Part shown: piece after piece, positions 1-8,028 of the stretch
Numbering within the stretch: position 1 is the stretch's first letter
How the letters are laid out: every line of letters begins with the position of its first letter
Assembly (NCBI GenBank): GCA_964563495.1
Contig: CAZLYK010000084.1
Location: forward strand, 1-21,878
Origin: CAZLYK01 sp964563495
GTDB lineage: Bacteria > Acidobacteriota > Blastocatellia > RBC074
Length of the DNA: 21,878 nucleotides
Direction: 5' to 3'
Made by a program: the position numbers and the translations under genes
The notes under the pieces: generated by a model
Databases searched by the model: none
Told to the model about the DNA's origin: nothing
The model's input: only the letters and a program-made list of their open reading frames with translations

Positions 1-73
1 CTTAGTTATCAAGGGGATGAGACTTTTATTGCCTCATCACCCGTCACTTTTCAGTGAATTAAGGTTGTTTGAA

Positions 74-117
74 GCGCCGTCGGCGCGAAAGATGACAGCC
101 AGGGGCGAAGCCCCTGG
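74..117. repeat. Paired short palindromes (REP-like)
   Basis: Two back-to-back palindromes are visible. The first is gcgccg-t-cggcgc (74-86). The second is ccaggggc-gaa-gcccctgg (99-117), with 8-bp arms around a GAA loop. Two adjacent GC-rich hairpins in non-coding DNA are typical of REP/BIME-type dispersed repeats. A genome copy count would decide, and none can be made from this window. Confidence 0.55.
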
Positions 118-361
118 AAAGACATCGCCTCGACAAACGCGCCCTGAAAGAGATCACTGAAAAAGTGCTTGTGGACTACGACGAATTGGGCCTCTTAACG
201 GTTAATACCCCAATTACAAGCGGCCAAAATGACTTTTTAAGCGGTCTCCTTCGGGGCAAACGGATCCGTCAACCATGGATAAACAATTTCTCTGCCTCAC
301 ATTCGTCCTTAATTCAATGCCATTTCCCCCAGGAGAGCTGATCAAAATGTCCAAACTTCAG

Positions 362-406
362 CGCACGCCCCCGGCGTGCAGTCTTCCAGCACGCCGGGGG
401 CGTGCG
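362..406. repeat. Perfect 18-bp inverted repeat downstream of the phosphatase gene
   Basis: The arms at 362-379 and 389-406 are perfect reverse complements (cgcacgcccccggcgtgc and its complement) around a 9-base loop. The palindrome lies 12 bases beyond the stop codon of the minus-strand phosphatase gene, so it would cap the 3' end of that operon's mRNA. No T-run follows it on the minus strand; a T5 run lies at 415-419 on the plus side. It is therefore better read as a dispersed palindromic repeat or mRNA-stabilising hairpin than as a standard intrinsic terminator. Confidence 0.65.
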
Positions 407-418
407 TACCCAGGTTTT

Positions 419-2095
419 TCATTTCTCTTTCATCTTGAGCACGATCATGGTGATGTCGTCGCCCTGCGGCAGACCACTGGTGAAGCTCAAGACATGATCG
501 AGGATGGTCTTTTTCAGATCCTCGGCGCTCAGCCGGACATGCTCTCTGACCAGGTTCTCCAGCTTCTCATCGCCGAACAGGTCATTGTTGAGGTTGACTG
601 CTTCGGTCACGCCGTCGGTGAACATGACGACGACGTCACCGGGATTCAACCGTGTCTGCCGGGTCTGGTATTGAGCAAAGTCGAAGGCGCCGAGGACGAC
701 CGACTTGGTGGTCAGCATTTCGGTCTGACCGGAGGCACGTGCCAGGATCGGCGGATTATGCCCGGCGTTGATATAGGTGAAGTGGCCATCCCGGTCGAGG
801 ATGCCGCAAAAGAGCGTGATAAATCGATTGGAGGCTGAGCGTTGGACGAGCGCCAGGTTGAGACTGCTGATGACCTGGGTCAGCGGCAGCCGGCTGACAA
901 ACTGTGATTGGAGCGCGCCCTGCGCCATCGCCGCGAGCAGGGCGGCGGCGATGCCTTTGCCCGAAACATCGCCCAAAGCAAGCACATAACGGCCGTCATC
1001 GAGAGTGATGCAATCGTAGAAATCGCCACCGACATAGCGCGAAGGGACGCTCAGCGCCGCGATCTCGAAATGCTCGGGCTGTTTGAAAGCCGTCGGCGAG
1101 AGCGCGAGCTGGACCTGTCGCGCCATATTCAATTCCTGCTCGAGCTGTTTTTTCTCCTGCTCTTCGTGCATGAGGCGGACGTTTTCCAGCGATTTGGTCG
1201 CCTCGAAGGCGAGTGATTCGAGCAGGCGGACCGAGGTCTGGTTGAGCGCGCCGCCGAAGATCTGGCTGTCGACGTAGAGGACCCCGATCACATCGCGTTT
1301 GAGAACCGTCGTCGCGTCCATGTTCTCACTCATCTGAAAACGGCGGAGCGGGATGCAGGCGATCGACCTCAGCTCCAGATTGCGGATGCTTTCGCGCGGA
1401 AGATCATTAAGCACCTCCGAGCCATCGTTGATGATCACGCTGCGGTTCTGTTTGAAAGCCTCCTCGACGACCGAGCGACTCATGGTGAATTCATTGCCGA
1501 TCAACCAGTTCCGATTACGATCCCGAGCGACCTTGAATTCCAGGTCGCCGTTCTTGTTCCGCAGCATGAGAAAACCGCGTTCCGCCTGTGTCATCTCGAT
1601 CGCGGCGTCGACGATCAGGCAGAGCACGTCGTCGGGCGTGAGCGAGAATTTAAAAGCCTGATTGACCTCGATAAATCGGGAGAGCTTTTGCAGTTCGGCG
1701 TTGGCGGAAGCGGCGCGCGAGCTGTCCTGAGACGGAGGCGAGAGGGAGAGGCTCTGGCTGCTGTCGAAGATTGCCGACGCCTTCTCGATCGTATCGTCAA
1801 GAAAGAAGATCTGCTGGTCGTCATCGCCCCCGATCCTGATCCGGTCCAGGTGCTGGAGCGCACAGCGTTCAATCTTCTGATCATTGACGAAAGTCCCGCG
1901 CTTGCTGCCGATGTCGACCAGGTAGTAGATATCGTCCTGGTAGACGATTTCGGCGTGCTGGCGCGAGACGGTGTCGGAGAGAAGCTGCAGGTCGTTCTCG
2001 GCTTTGCGCCCGATCGTAAAGACAGTCTTGGTCAGCGGCAGGAATTGCATGACGCCGAAACGATTGATGATTTTCAGCTGCGCCGGCTTTTGCAT
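419..2095 (-). CDS. FHA-GAF-PP2C (RsbU/SpoIIE-type) protein serine phosphatase
   Basis: This 558-residue protein has three domains. Residues about 8-98 form an FHA phosphothreonine-binding domain with GR at 29-30, SRQH at 44-47 and N71. Residues about 140-305 form a GAF sensor domain. A short coiled linker (about 306-330) leads to a PP2C/SpoIIE phosphatase domain (about 340-555). The metal-binding acidic motifs are intact: GGDFYD 356-361, GDVSGKG 375-381, FTDG 492-495 and GDD 545-547. The family dephosphorylates STAS anti-sigma antagonists to release a sigma factor or output protein. The STAS gene lies 17 bases upstream in the same operon and is the obvious substrate. The start fits the first FHA strand but has no clear Shine-Dalgarno, so translational coupling to the STAS gene is likely. 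No RsbW-type kinase is nearby. Confidence 0.9.
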   Translation of the reverse strand: MQKPAQLKIINRFGVMQFLPLTKTVFTIGRKAENDLQLLSDTVSRQHAEIVYQDDIYYLVDIGSKRGTFVNDQKIERCALQHLDRIRIGGDDDQQIFFLDDTIEKASAIFDSSQSLSLSPPSQDSSRAASANAELQKLSRFIEVNQAFKFSLTPDDVLCLIVDAAIEMTQAERGFLMLRNKNGDLEFKVARDRNRNWLIGNEFTMSRSVVEEAFKQNRSVIINDGSEVLNDLPRESIRNLELRSIACIPLRRFQMSENMDATTVLKRDVIGVLYVDSQIFGGALNQTSVRLLESLAFEATKSLENVRLMHEEQEKKQLEQELNMARQVQLALSPTAFKQPEHFEIAALSVPSRYVGGDFYDCITLDDGRYVLALGDVSGKGIAAALLAAMAQGALQSQFVSRLPLTQVISSLNLALVQRSASNRFITLFCGILDRDGHFTYINAGHNPPILARASGQTEMLTTKSVVLGAFDFAQYQTRQTRLNPGDVVVMFTDGVTEAVNLNNDLFGDEKLENLVREHVRLSAEDLKKTILDHVLSFTSGLPQGDDITMIVLKMKEK

Positions 2096-2112
2096 GCAGA
2101 TGGGTCAGGGGG

Positions 2113-2499
2113 TCAAGAGCCGCTCTCTATCTTCAGCTCCTTCGAGCCGGCGGCAGTTCTGATTTTGAAAGATGAAATCGCCGCTGCTTCGTCCTCGAAT
2201 GATTCGAGCACGGAGAGCAAGCCGGTAATCGACAATAACTGGTGCGCCATGCGGGAAGGCTTGAGCACCTTCAGCTGCCCCTCGGCTGCATTGACGCTGG
2301 TGAAAGATTTGATCATGGCGCCGATGCCGGAGCTGTCGATCATCGGCACACCAGCGAGATTGATGAGCAGTAAATTGAGGTCTTGAGAAATCAGTGAGTT
2401 GACCGCTTCGCGCAGGCTCTCCTCGCTTTTACCGATGGTCAAATTCCCGCTCAAATCGAGGATTGTCACGCCGCCTTGAGTCCGAATATGAATATCCAT
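2113..2499 (-). CDS. STAS-domain anti-sigma factor antagonist
   Basis: This is a 128-residue single STAS domain of the SpoIIAA/RsbV type. The hallmark IDSSGIG loop (54-60) carries the serine pair of which one is phosphorylated in the family. In partner switching, the unphosphorylated form binds an anti-sigma kinase and frees its target. I chose the ATG at 2497-2499 because an AAGGAAG ribosome binding site (2508-2514) sits 8 bases upstream and the protein then begins directly with the first STAS strand (MDIHIRTQGGVTILDLSG). A longer frame from 2547 adds 16 residues with no such site. The C-terminal about 20 residues extend past the domain. The next gene in the operon is the cognate-looking PP2C phosphatase; no RsbW-like kinase lies in this window. 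Confidence 0.9.
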   Translation of the reverse strand: MDIHIRTQGGVTILDLSGNLTIGKSEESLREAVNSLISQDLNLLLINLAGVPMIDSSGIGAMIKSFTSVNAAEGQLKVLKPSRMAHQLLSITGLLSVLESFEDEAAAISSFKIRTAAGSKELKIESGS

Positions 2500-2606
2500 T
2501 ACTGTTTCTTCCTTTTGAGATCGGGGGACGGATGCGTGTGTTGTCACGGCCGATTATAACTCAAAAGTCGATTTCCATCGGAGCTCAATCCCGTCTATTT
2601 CCAGGC

Positions 2607-3551
2607 TCAGGCGATAATGATGAAAGTGTTGCGCCCTCCCACGACGTCTGAAAAATCCTTGTTGTAGGTGACGTCGATCCGGCGGAATTGTCTGATCACT
2701 TCGCCGATTTCAGCGGCGGAGACAAAGCCTTCTTCGGTGTGAGAGATAGCCCATTTCGGGATCTGTTTGGCGAGGGCGAGGAAGTTGCTGACCAGTTGGA
2801 GGTAATGTTCTTTGGACATGACATCATCACCCAGGCGGCCGCGCTGGTTGGCGATCATCTGATCCCATTCGCCGGCGTCGCCTCGGACCCAGCTTTCGCG
2901 CCATCCGATCAGTCCACGGCGCAGGACCGCCAGTCCTTCGGGGCGGGGAAAATGTGCGAAGAGGAGGTCGGCGCGAGTGTTTCTCATAAATTGATAAGCA
3001 TCCAGGTTGGAGCTTGAGTTGTTCTGGCCGTTGTTGATGACCTGTCGCTGCTTGTGCCAGAGCGCGACGAAGATCTCGGAGAGGGGGCGGCGTAGATCAG
3101 AGGTCTCAGCCCCGAATGAGAATGCGTAATCGGCGACGCGGAGCGTATTGGCGATCGCCAGCGCGCGCCGGTATTCGTTCTCGATCTGCTGTATGTTGAG
3201 CCAGACGTTGTCAAACCAGACGGCATCGATCTCGCTCAAGGCCGGACCGTTGAGCATCCGGCTGAGCGCCGGGTTGTGCAGTCGCCGGCGCGGAACATAG
3301 GCCTCGCTCAGGATCAGCGAGACGTCTTCCTCGCCCAGCAATTCGCCCTGATTCTCGATAAATGCGCGGGACATCCACCAGGCCCACTGGCAGATGTCGT
3401 TGGTCAGGATCTGTTTTCCCCAGAATTTGAGGTGCCAGTCGAGGTCCGGCTGCCCGGCGAAGGGGATGGCGATGGACGAAAACTTGAGACGGCGCAACAC
3501 ACTCAGCTCAAATCCGAGCCAGCGCCGATTGGTTGCTGTGCTTATGTACAT
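2607..3551 (-). CDS. Degenerate D12-class DNA adenine methylase homologue, probably inactive
   Basis: This 314-residue protein has the outline of a Dam/D12 (MethyltransfD12) enzyme but not its catalytic residues. The N-terminal segment IPFAGQPDLDW (29-39) followed by GKQILTNDI (45-53) aligns by eye with the family's SAM-binding motif I, PFAGSG, and its downstream ND. The second glycine is replaced. Where DPPY is expected after a hydrophobic strand, this protein reads ADLLFAHFPRPEG (194-206), with no DPPY. The C-terminus (ISHTEEGFVSAAEIGEVIRQF, 269-289 region, ending NTFIIIA) resembles the final strands of the family. I infer a catalytically dead homologue, perhaps a nucleic-acid or SAM sensor. 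It sits 12 bases after the HD-domain gene, so the two are co-transcribed. Family assignment is from motif reading only. Confidence 0.6.
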   Translation of the reverse strand: MYISTATNRRWLGFELSVLRRLKFSSIAIPFAGQPDLDWHLKFWGKQILTNDICQWAWWMSRAFIENQGELLGEEDVSLILSEAYVPRRRLHNPALSRMLNGPALSEIDAVWFDNVWLNIQQIENEYRRALAIANTLRVADYAFSFGAETSDLRRPLSEIFVALWHKQRQVINNGQNNSSSNLDAYQFMRNTRADLLFAHFPRPEGLAVLRRGLIGWRESWVRGDAGEWDQMIANQRGRLGDDVMSKEHYLQLVSNFLALAKQIPKWAISHTEEGFVSAAEIGEVIRQFRRIDVTYNKDFSDVVGGRNTFIIIA

Positions 3552-3563
3552 AATCCTGTCCGA

Positions 3564-4469
3564 TTAACTTTTGGGTGAATCTTCCTCGATTTCGGGGGCG
3601 GTGGTGGTGGTCGTTTGAAGTTCCTCTTCCGGCGCGACAGCCTGAAGATCCAGAGCCTGCTCGGGCTGATCGGGTTCCGCGGAGGCCGGAGCGAGTTCGG
3701 TATCGGGTGCGAAAAACGCCGGGTCAACCGGCGCGACGGCGGCCTGAAACCCTTCCGGAGTGAGGACTATATGAGTCGTTGCATCGGGGGGAATCTCCCA
3801 GGCCTCCGGCCAGATCTCGGGCCTGGCTTCAGGCCGGGACTCCGGCTGGTCTTGAGAGACGGCCTGACCCTTCTCTTCAGCCAGGACAGCGAGGGCGAAT
3901 TTGACTACGAGTGGATCGAATTCCAGCCCCGCCTGATCGGCGATCGCCTGCTCGGCTTCGGCACGGTCGGCTCCGGCACGGTGAGGGCGGTTTGAGATCA
4001 GCGCGCAGTAGGTGTCGACCACGCGCAGGATCCTGGCCCCCAGCGGAATGGTCTCGCCCGCGAGTCCGTCGGGATAACCCAGCCCGTTCCACCATTCGTG
4101 GTGCCAGCGAATCAACAATTGAGCATGGCGCGAAAGCCTCAGCTCGCCCGCGGCCTGCTCACCCAGTATCGGATGACGCCACAAATCCAGTGTCTCTTCC
4201 CAGGTCAACGCATCAGGGCGCAAAAGGTAATTGCGTTTCATGGCACGTTCGCCCAGATCGTGCGCGAGCGCCGCGAATTTTAACGCGGTCAGATCGCTCC
4301 CGTGCACCCCCATCCGCTCACCGATCTGCTCTGCCAGTCGCGCGATCAGCGTCGCGTGCGGTTCGCTGTATCCCTCCACCCGATCGGTCTCGGTCGCAAT
4401 TTTGAGCAAACGGTCACCGAGCGGCTTTTCCGCTTCACTGAATTTCAGGATCGCCTGTTTTACCAGCAT
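3564..4469 (-). CDS. HD-GYP-like phosphohydrolase with proline/acidic tail
   Basis: The protein has 301 residues. Residues about 18-195 are an HD-GYP-type domain: H38, HD at 70-71, H99, HHE at 123-125 and GYPDGL at 131-136, followed by IPLGARIL and D152. This is the metal-ligand set of cyclic-di-GMP phosphodiesterases. One departure is seen: the usual HDIGK reads HDLGE, so the conserved lysine after the HD pair is glutamate. Residues about 200-301 are low-complexity, rich in proline, glutamate and alanine, and look disordered. The start has a strong AGGAGGG site (4479-4485) 9 bases upstream. It is the first gene of the four-gene minus-strand operon. The likely role is cyclic-di-GMP or related nucleotide turnover feeding the partner-switch genes downstream. 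Substrate is inferred from family, not shown. Confidence 0.8.
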   Translation of the reverse strand: MLVKQAILKFSEAEKPLGDRLLKIATETDRVEGYSEPHATLIARLAEQIGERMGVHGSDLTALKFAALAHDLGERAMKRNYLLRPDALTWEETLDLWRHPILGEQAAGELRLSRHAQLLIRWHHEWWNGLGYPDGLAGETIPLGARILRVVDTYCALISNRPHRAGADRAEAEQAIADQAGLEFDPLVVKFALAVLAEEKGQAVSQDQPESRPEARPEIWPEAWEIPPDATTHIVLTPEGFQAAVAPVDPAFFAPDTELAPASAEPDQPEQALDLQAVAPEEELQTTTTTAPEIEEDSPKS

Positions 4470-4583
4470 CGATCAAATCCCTCCTACTCTCATCGAATAA
4501 CCTTCCTTTGTAGGCGGTTAAGATCGAAAAATCAAGCTTCCGCGACGAAACCAACTGCATTTAGACCAGACTCGATCCCGGAA

Positions 4584-4612
4584 TTGACAGGATTGTATTC
4601 TTGTTTCATCTT
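4584..4612 (+). promoter_or_regulatory. Candidate promoter for the GNAT gene
   Basis: A consensus TTGACA (4584-4589) is followed after 17 bases by CATCTT (4607-4612), a poor -10 match. It lies in the divergent gap between the HD-GYP operon and the acetyltransferase and would start RNA about 20-25 bases before the ATG. The 'gacagga' letters also resemble the local intergenic repeat family, so the match may be coincidental. Confidence 0.3.
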
Positions 4613-4641
4613 GCACATCAGTGCCTGAGTGTGATCGGATT

Positions 4642-5157
4642 ATGAACTTTACAATTAGACACGCGGAGATGGAGGATGTCGGGATGCTGGCCGAGTTGGC
4701 GGCGCGCACATTTTATGAGGCGTTTGCCTCGGCCAACACACCGGAAAATATGCAAGCTTATATCTCGGAGGCTTTCACCGTCTCACAATTATCCGCCGAA
4801 ATTTCCGACCCGGGAGCGACTTTTCTGATCGCCGAAGTCGACGGCTCGCCGCAAGGGTATGCCAAGCTTTACGCCGGCGAAGCGCCGCCGTGCATCGACG
4901 GCCCGTCGCCGGTTGAGATCTCGAGGATCTATATCGATCAGACCTGTCTCGGCACGGGGCTGGGGCCCGCGCTCATGCAGGCCTGCCTCGATGAAGCGCG
5001 CCGAGCAGGGCATCAGGTCATATTTCTGGGAGTCTGGGAGCGGAACCTCCGCGCCCAGGCTTTTTATCGCAAATGGGGATTTGAAAAAGTCGGCGATCAT
5101 GTCTTCCAGATGGGCGACGATCCGCAAAATGACTGGATCATGATGCGAAGACTCTAA
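4642..5157 (+). CDS. GNAT-family N-acetyltransferase (PaiA-like)
   Basis: This 171-residue single-domain protein is an acetyl-CoA-dependent transferase. Strand and helix motif A reads ISRIYIDQTCLGTGLGPALM, with the CoA pyrophosphate-binding Q/R-x-x-G-x-G/A pattern present as CLGTGLG. Motif B reads LGVWERNLRAQAFYRKWGFE. The ending, VGDHVFQMGDDPQNDWIM, is like that of PaiA-type polyamine acetyltransferases, so spermidine/spermine is a reasonable guess, but the substrate cannot be read from sequence. I start at ATG 4642 because the domain begins at once (MNFTIRHAEMED). An in-frame GTG at 4621 would add seven residues and has no ribosome binding site. The gene is monocistronic and is followed within a few bases by an intergenic inverted repeat. 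Confidence 0.85.
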   Translation: MNFTIRHAEMEDVGMLAELAARTFYEAFASANTPENMQAYISEAFTVSQLSAEISDPGATFLIAEVDGSPQGYAKLYAGEAPPCIDGPSPVEISRIYIDQTCLGTGLGPALMQACLDEARRAGHQVIFLGVWERNLRAQAFYRKWGFEKVGDHVFQMGDDPQNDWIMMRRL

Positions 5158-5160
5158 AAC

Positions 5161-5240
5161 AGGCAGGATAAACAGGATCTATCTCCGCCTTGTCTTTGGT
5201 CCTGTTTAATCCTGCAAAAATCCTGTTAATCCTGTCTATT
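5161..5240. repeat. Imperfect 'acaggat' inverted-repeat element, copy 1
   Basis: The left arm (aggcaggataaacaggat, 5161-5178) and the right arm (atcctgttaatcctgtct, 5220-5237) pair imperfectly. The interior 'ttgtctttggtcctgttt' is shared with the longer copy at 7915-8028. It lies between the acetyltransferase stop and the peptidase start. It probably ends or stabilises the upstream mRNA, since no T-run tight enough for a textbook terminator is present apart from 'tattttcttttt' just after. Confidence 0.7.
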
Positions 5241-5267
5241 TTCTTTTTCCAAGGAGATTCCCCCCAC

Positions 5268-7913
5268 ATGATTGAACGTATTCTGATTACCCTTTCGTTT
5301 TTTCTACTGGCGTCGCACCCAGTCGTGGCACAGAAGCCGGAATTCGCTCCGGGTACGCGATACGACGCGGGGATTCCCTCGCTCAAACAGGTTACCGGCT
5401 ATGATTTCGCCGAGCGCGTCACTTCGCCGGAGGAGATAATTCGTTATCTCAAGGTATTGAATGAAGTCGCTCCGAACCGCACCAGACTGGTCAAGTATGC
5501 CGAGACCTGGGAAGGGCGTGAGCTCTACGCTCTGATCATTGGCGGTCCGGAAAGGATCGGCCGGCTTGATCAGATCAAGGCGGGTCTGCAGCGGCTGGCC
5601 AACCCCGGCCGGCTCTCTTCCGCTGAGGCCGAAAGATTGATCGGTGAGCTGCCGGTGACCGTAGCTTTGGTTCATGGTGTTCATGGCAATGAAGTCTCAT
5701 CCGGTGAAGCCGCTCTGGCCGAAGCGTATCATCTGCTTGCCGCGCAGGATGACCCGGTCGTCGATCTGATTCGCCGCGAAGCTCTGGTGATCATCGATCC
5801 GATGCAGAACCCTGATGGCCGTGCACGTTTTATCTATCAAAACCTGCTCGGGCAGGCGGCGATCCCCGATCCGGAACCGGCCTCGGCCGAACACGACGAG
5901 CCGTGGCCCGGCGGCCGCAGCAATCATTATCTGTTCGATCTCAATCGCGACTGGTTCGCGCAGACGCAGCCCGAGAGCCGGGGGCGGGTCGGATTTCTGC
6001 TCGAATGGATGCCGCAGGTGGTCGTCGATCTGCACGAGATGGGCGGCGATTCGACTTATTACTTTCCCCCTGGAGCCGATCCGCCGAACCCTCATCTGAC
6101 CAGGACGCAAGCGAATTGGCTGGAGCTCTTCGGCCAGGCCAATGCGGCCAAATTCGATGCGCGCGGCTTTGCATATTTCAATCGCGAGGTCTATGACGCG
6201 TTCTATCCAGGCTACGGCGTCTCGTGGCCCATGGCTCAAGGCGCCATCGGCATGACTTTTGAGAAAGGCTCGGCCCGCGGCCTGGTTTTCCGGCGTCGTG
6301 ATGGCAACCTGCTGACGTACCGTGACGGCGCGGTTGAGCATTTCACCGCGGCGATAACGACGGCTCATACCGCGGCTCGCAATCGTGAAAAGATCCTCCG
6401 CGATTATCTGGAATATCGCCGAACCGCCGGGTCGGGCTCGACCAGGGCCTATCTGCTGCCGCCCGGGCAGGATCCGGGGCAGACGCTGCGGCTGGTCCAC
6501 ACTCTGATCAGGAATGGCGTCATCGTGCAGCGCGCAGATGAGCCCCTCAGGATCGACAATCGGACGTTGCCGGCGGGGACTTTTATTGTGCCGTTGCCCC
6601 AGCCCGCAGGCGCGCTGGTCCGCAACCTGCTCGATCCACAGGTGCCTCTGAGTGAAGAGTTCATCAGGAGGCAGGATGAGCGGCGCAAGAAACGGCTCCC
6701 GGACCAGATTTACGATATCACGGCCTGGAATCTCCCCATGCTCTACGATGTCGAAGCCCTGGCGACCAATAATCCCGTGACGATCAAAGTCTCCGCCGTC
6801 GATTCGACTGCTCAGGCTTCATCGGCCGCTGCTCTCTCCGATGCGATCGTCGGCTATGCGCTGCCCTGGAACGCGACGAGCGCGGCGGCGGTGATCGAGG
6901 CTTTGAACGCCGGGTTGCGGGCCAGGTTCCTAGATCGGTCTTTCACCATCGCCGGGCACAGGTTTGCCGGAGGTACAGCGGTCTTCCGTAATTCCGACAA
7001 CGACGCCGATCTTAAATCGAAGCTGGCGGCGATCGCCGCCAAACACCTGGCCGAGATCGTCAGGCTCGACAGCGCATTTGTCAGCGAGGGGGTCTCACTT
7101 GGCAGCAATCAGTCGATTATGCTCAAAGCGCCCAAAGTTCTGCTCGCCTGGGATGCTCCGGCGAGCAGCCTCTCGGCGGGGTGGGCGCGTTACGTGCTCG
7201 AAAGGCGATATGGGCAAGCGGTAACAGCGGTTCGGGTCAACTCTCTGGGCCGGGTCGATCTGCGACTCTATCACGTCCTGGTGCTCCCGTCGGGCAACTA
7301 TTCGCCGGCGCTCGGCGCAGATCTGCTCCGGCGAATCAGGGATTGGGTGAACGCCGGCGGGACTTTGATCACGCTCGCCGAAGCATCTCGGTGGGCCACG
7401 CGTGAGGGCGTGGCGTTACTCGAGACACGCACCGAATTGCGCGGCGGCGCACCCGAGGTCGAGGTCACCGGACCGAGCGGCGCCGATAAGCCGTCAAAAC
7501 CGGACGCGGCTCAGCCGCCCGCAGATTATCTGCAAGCGATCAGGCCAGCACGCGAGCAGCCTGAACTGACGCCGGGCGCGATCCTCCGCGTCATGCTCGA
7601 CGGCGATCATTGGCTCTCCTCGGGGACCGATGGCGAAATTCAAGCCCTGGTCGAGGGCACGCGAGTCTTCGCCCCGATCAAACTCGATCGCGGGCGGAAT
7701 GTCGGAATTTATCAGGCAAAGGATCGGATTCTGGCGAGTGGTCTGTTGTGGGAAGACTCGGTCAATCAGCTGCCGCAAAAGGCCTTTCTCATTGACCAGC
7801 CCCTCGGGCAGGGACACATCATCGCTTTTGCCGAAGATCCGAACTATCGCGCTTATTCGGAAGCTACACAGTTTCTCTTTGTCAACGCGGTCTTGCTCGG
7901 CCCGGCATATTGA
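5268..7913 (+). CDS. Secreted M14-family zinc carboxypeptidase with C-terminal GATase1-like region
   Basis: The protein has 881 residues. A signal peptide (MIERILITLSFFLLASHPVVA, cleaved near Gln22) directs export. The M14 domain spans about 40-370. It has HGN-E zinc ligands (H139 and E142), NPDG 181-184, DLNRDW 224-229, the third zinc ligand in VVDLHEMGG (H256), and a likely catalytic glutamate in TFEKG (E332). The rest, including a flavodoxin/amidotransferase-like stretch (KVLLAWDAP to WVNAGGTLITLAEASRW, roughly 630-740), is an extension seen in large M14 peptidases of soil bacteria. Its role is unknown. I chose ATG 5268 because AAGGAG (5251-5256) is upstream and a signal peptide starts there. 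A frame from 5190 begins inside the repeat. The product likely trims peptides outside the cytoplasm. It is convergent with the sigma operon. Confidence 0.88.
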   Translation: MIERILITLSFFLLASHPVVAQKPEFAPGTRYDAGIPSLKQVTGYDFAERVTSPEEIIRYLKVLNEVAPNRTRLVKYAETWEGRELYALIIGGPERIGRLDQIKAGLQRLANPGRLSSAEAERLIGELPVTVALVHGVHGNEVSSGEAALAEAYHLLAAQDDPVVDLIRREALVIIDPMQNPDGRARFIYQNLLGQAAIPDPEPASAEHDEPWPGGRSNHYLFDLNRDWFAQTQPESRGRVGFLLEWMPQVVVDLHEMGGDSTYYFPPGADPPNPHLTRTQANWLELFGQANAAKFDARGFAYFNREVYDAFYPGYGVSWPMAQGAIGMTFEKGSARGLVFRRRDGNLLTYRDGAVEHFTAAITTAHTAARNREKILRDYLEYRRTAGSGSTRAYLLPPGQDPGQTLRLVHTLIRNGVIVQRADEPLRIDNRTLPAGTFIVPLPQPAGALVRNLLDPQVPLSEEFIRRQDERRKKRLPDQIYDITAWNLPMLYDVEALATNNPVTIKVSAVDSTAQASSAAALSDAIVGYALPWNATSAAAVIEALNAGLRARFLDRSFTIAGHRFAGGTAVFRNSDNDADLKSKLAAIAAKHLAEIVRLDSAFVSEGVSLGSNQSIMLKAPKVLLAWDAPASSLSAGWARYVLERRYGQAVTAVRVNSLGRVDLRLYHVLVLPSGNYSPALGADLLRRIRDWVNAGGTLITLAEASRWATREGVALLETRTELRGGAPEVEVTGPSGADKPSKPDAAQPPADYLQAIRPAREQPELTPGAILRVMLDGDHWLSSGTDGEIQALVEGTRVFAPIKLDRGRNVGIYQAKDRILASGLLWEDSVNQLPQKAFLIDQPLGQGHIIAFAEDPNYRAYSEATQFLFVNAVLLGPAY

Positions 7914-7914
7914 G

Positions 7915-8028
7915 AAAAAAACAGACAGGATTAACAGGATTTCAACCGGATTAAACAGGATGTTTCTCTGTCTTGTCTTTGGTCCTGTTTAATCCGGTTG
8001 AAATCCTGTTAATCCTGTCTGTTTTTTT
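7915..8028. terminator. Perfect 46-bp inverted repeat, bidirectional terminator candidate (copy 2)
   Basis: The arms 7915-7960 and 7983-8028 are exact reverse complements over 46 bases around a 22-base loop. The outer ends are A7 and T7, so the transcript hairpin would be followed by U-rich RNA in both directions. It lies exactly between two convergent genes. It begins one base after the peptidase stop, and its right edge contains the first bases of the TAA stop of the Spy-like gene (8027-8029). The arm sequence 'acaggattaacaggatt' belongs to the same family as 5161-5240, 15515-15565 and 21838-21878. Confidence 0.85.

Larger units (their letters stand above)
1..418. other. Non-coding left edge with palindromes
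   Basis: I see no convincing gene here. The stretch holds two palindrome groups, listed separately. A plus-strand frame is open from about 120 to the stop at 339-341, roughly 70 codons, but it has no ATG or ribosome binding site. It reads like possible coding remnant (ALKEITEKVLVDYDELGLL) yet matches nothing I recognise, so it may be chance or the eroded 3' end of a lost gene. Confidence 0.5.

Noticed and set aside
275..838. 187-codon plus-strand frame overlapping the phosphatase gene
   Set aside because: It is antisense to the intact phosphatase with all PP2C motifs, crosses the 18-bp palindrome, and has no ribosome binding site or recognisable domain.
5161..8028. CRISPR array formed by the 'acaggatt' repeats
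   Set aside because: The copies are paired arms at gene ends, not regularly spaced direct repeats with unique spacers, and no cas gene is present.
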